A stretch of 64,000 bases of DNA, taken from positions 806,001-870,000 of the forward strand of contig JAGMWG010000016.1 in NCBI GenBank assembly GCA_020744225.1, given 5' to 3'. Every line of letters starts with the position of its first letter. The stretch's first letter is position 1. The stretch is from Paraphoma chrysanthemicola (taxonomy: Eukaryota > Ascomycota > Dothideomycetes > Pleosporales > Phaeosphaeriaceae). Shown piece by piece: positions 62,569 through 64,000 of the stretch. A model generated the notes under the pieces. That model did no database searches, was not told the DNA's origin, and saw only the letters and a program-made list of their open reading frames with translations. The position numbers were made by a program, and so were the translations under genes.

Positions 62569-64000
62569 GATGGATATATATTTTCCACGCGGTTGATCAA
62601 ATGCACTCGATACGAAAAGGTTCTAAACGCAGTAACAAGAATTGCTCGCTTTTCTTTCTATCCCTTGCGTTCGTTTCGTTGTATATGCAGTAGCAGCAAA
62701 GCGCGAGAAATCTATACTACCCATCTCAAACTCAGGGGCCAGACCATCCTAACTTATATACTCACTCCATACCTAGCCCACAGCCCAGCCCAGCTACCAC
62801 CCTACCCTCTCCGCAATCCCAAATCCTCCTGCAGCAGGGCTGCATGTCCCTTTTTCCGCAACCGACGGCTACCCAATTCAGCGTCGTGAGGCATCAGCCG
62901 CACCAATTCCAACACCCGTTGCAGCGCCCATTGGCCAGGCAGTCAGCGTCGCCGCTGACGACGCATCAGCATCCGACCCGACTCGCAGCTCCGGGGTGAT
63001 GTGCACCCCTCACTGCGGGAGCGCTAGGCTAGCGGGGTCGCGTTAGTGCCGTGTGTAGAGCTACGCTTGGGGCGATCATCATGAGCGCCGAGGCTGAGCG
63101 GTATCTAGATAGTGATGGTTCAGGGAAGTGGGCAGGTGAGTAAGCTGGCGTGCATTTGCGTTGCTTTACCGTGGTGGCTTGGTATTTGAGTTTTCGATGA
63201 GAGTGGGTGGTAGGGCTGAGTGCGTGAGCATAGGCAGACAGGGCATGGATGTGCTTACTCACCTTCTCTTGTAATTCTTGGTATACATTAACCCGACGGA
63301 AAAATACACGAGCTACAAAATGAATGTCTGGATGCTCTGACCGGTACTCATTGCTCAGAATAGCAAATCAAGTAAAGTAAGACAGGGGAATTGATTTGCA
63401 TTTCCATCACACAGTCAATCGTACGATCTTCTACCGGTAACCTATCTGCCAAAGTCATGTGTACCTTCTTGGCAGATCATCCACAACACTCTTACCCCTA
63501 CTAAACCAAATTTCCAACGCTACTGCTGCAGCCGCTCAGCTCAAACAATAATCTAGCAGGAGTGACTTCCTCACTCCGACTCCGACTCCTCCGTCGTACC
63601 ACTGATGCAAGCATGCAACCGATCAAAGTTCCTCCTGCCTGTAGCATCAGCATCAGCATACCAATTCAGACTTGTTCAGATGCTGGCTTCATCGTCTGAA
63701 GTGACCGGTTGCTGATGTAACACTCTTGGCCGACGGCATTTGCTGCTCAGGTAATAGAGTTAGGGTTTCTTGGCGGAAAGAGAATGTGTGCTTGCTGCAT
63801 CATCGTCTTGCATGCGTGTGGGCGTGTGGGGTTGTATAAGACGATGGTACATTCATCGGTCCGTTCTGCATGTAGAAAGTTGCCATTTCTAGTCAGCCAG
63901 GTAAGTAAGGGTCACGTTTCGATTCCAAATGTTGATTCCAACAATCACGCCCAAGTCAAAAATACAAGCAATTCAAAGTCCAACTTCATAATATTCACAC
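62569..64000. other. 1.4 kb without a supported gene
   Basis: A short plus-strand frame at 63080 (MSAEAERYLDSDGSGKWAG followed by a GTGAGT donor) could be a first exon, but no matching second exon is found. The minus-strand frame at 63029-63262 has no motif. The end of the window is AT-rich intergenic-type sequence. Confidence 0.4.

Noticed and set aside
63080..63145. short ATG frame ending at a GTGAGT donor
   Set aside because: It could be a first exon, but no downstream exon in phase with coding character was found before the window ends.

Overview
This window is nuclear DNA from a filamentous ascomycete (Pezizomycotina). Genes are interrupted by short introns of about 45-85 nt with GTANGT-type donors and YAG acceptors. 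The families are typical of that group: Zn2Cys6 regulators, a GLEYA adhesin, two fungal rhodopsin-like (PTH11/SAT4-type) membrane proteins, a Clr5-domain protein and BBE-type flavin oxidases. The style of several families suggests Dothideomycetes, but that is an inference. I joined the exons by hand. Every multi-exon model below gives a continuous reading frame whose summed exon length is a multiple of three.

Left part (0-30 kb), mostly accessory genes. A possible minus-strand gene lies at 146-835. It is followed by a block with a Zn2Cys6 regulator, a nitronate monooxygenase, a DHA1-type MFS transporter and a secreted FAD-linked oxidase (1106-9885), which looks like a small catabolic or detoxification cluster. 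After 2.3 kb without a gene comes a 1755-residue cell-wall adhesin: about 23 repeats of 35-36 residues, then 11 repeats of 37 residues, then two GLEYA domains. Next are a mitochondrial helical LEA-like protein, a second Zn2Cys6 regulator, a second FAD-linked oxidase (predicted bicovalent flavin), a fungal rhodopsin-like receptor and a flavocytochrome b2-type L-lactate dehydrogenase.

Middle (30-49 kb), mixed to housekeeping. It holds an intron-containing tRNA-Leu(AAG), a fungal LPxELRNxIY protein, a methyltransferase, an acyl-CoA thioesterase divergent from an APC amino-acid permease, a decayed DUF1254/DUF1214 pseudogene, a dual-specificity phosphatase, a PhoD-like phosphatase, the Fe-S assembly ATPase NBP35 and the ubiquitin E1 enzyme UBA1.

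Right part (49-64 kb). It holds a possible small membrane protein, a Clr5-domain protein, a seven-TM DUF7703-like protein with a 28-nt homopolymer in its intron, a Cys/His-rich coiled-coil protein, a membrane-anchored glutaredoxin, a phytanoyl-CoA dioxygenase-like enzyme, a second rhodopsin-like receptor and a GMC oxidoreductase. The last 1.4 kb holds no gene I can support.

No intact transposon, CRISPR array, rRNA or viral sequence was seen. One short AT-rich patch (about 32445-32600) looks like a mutated relic.
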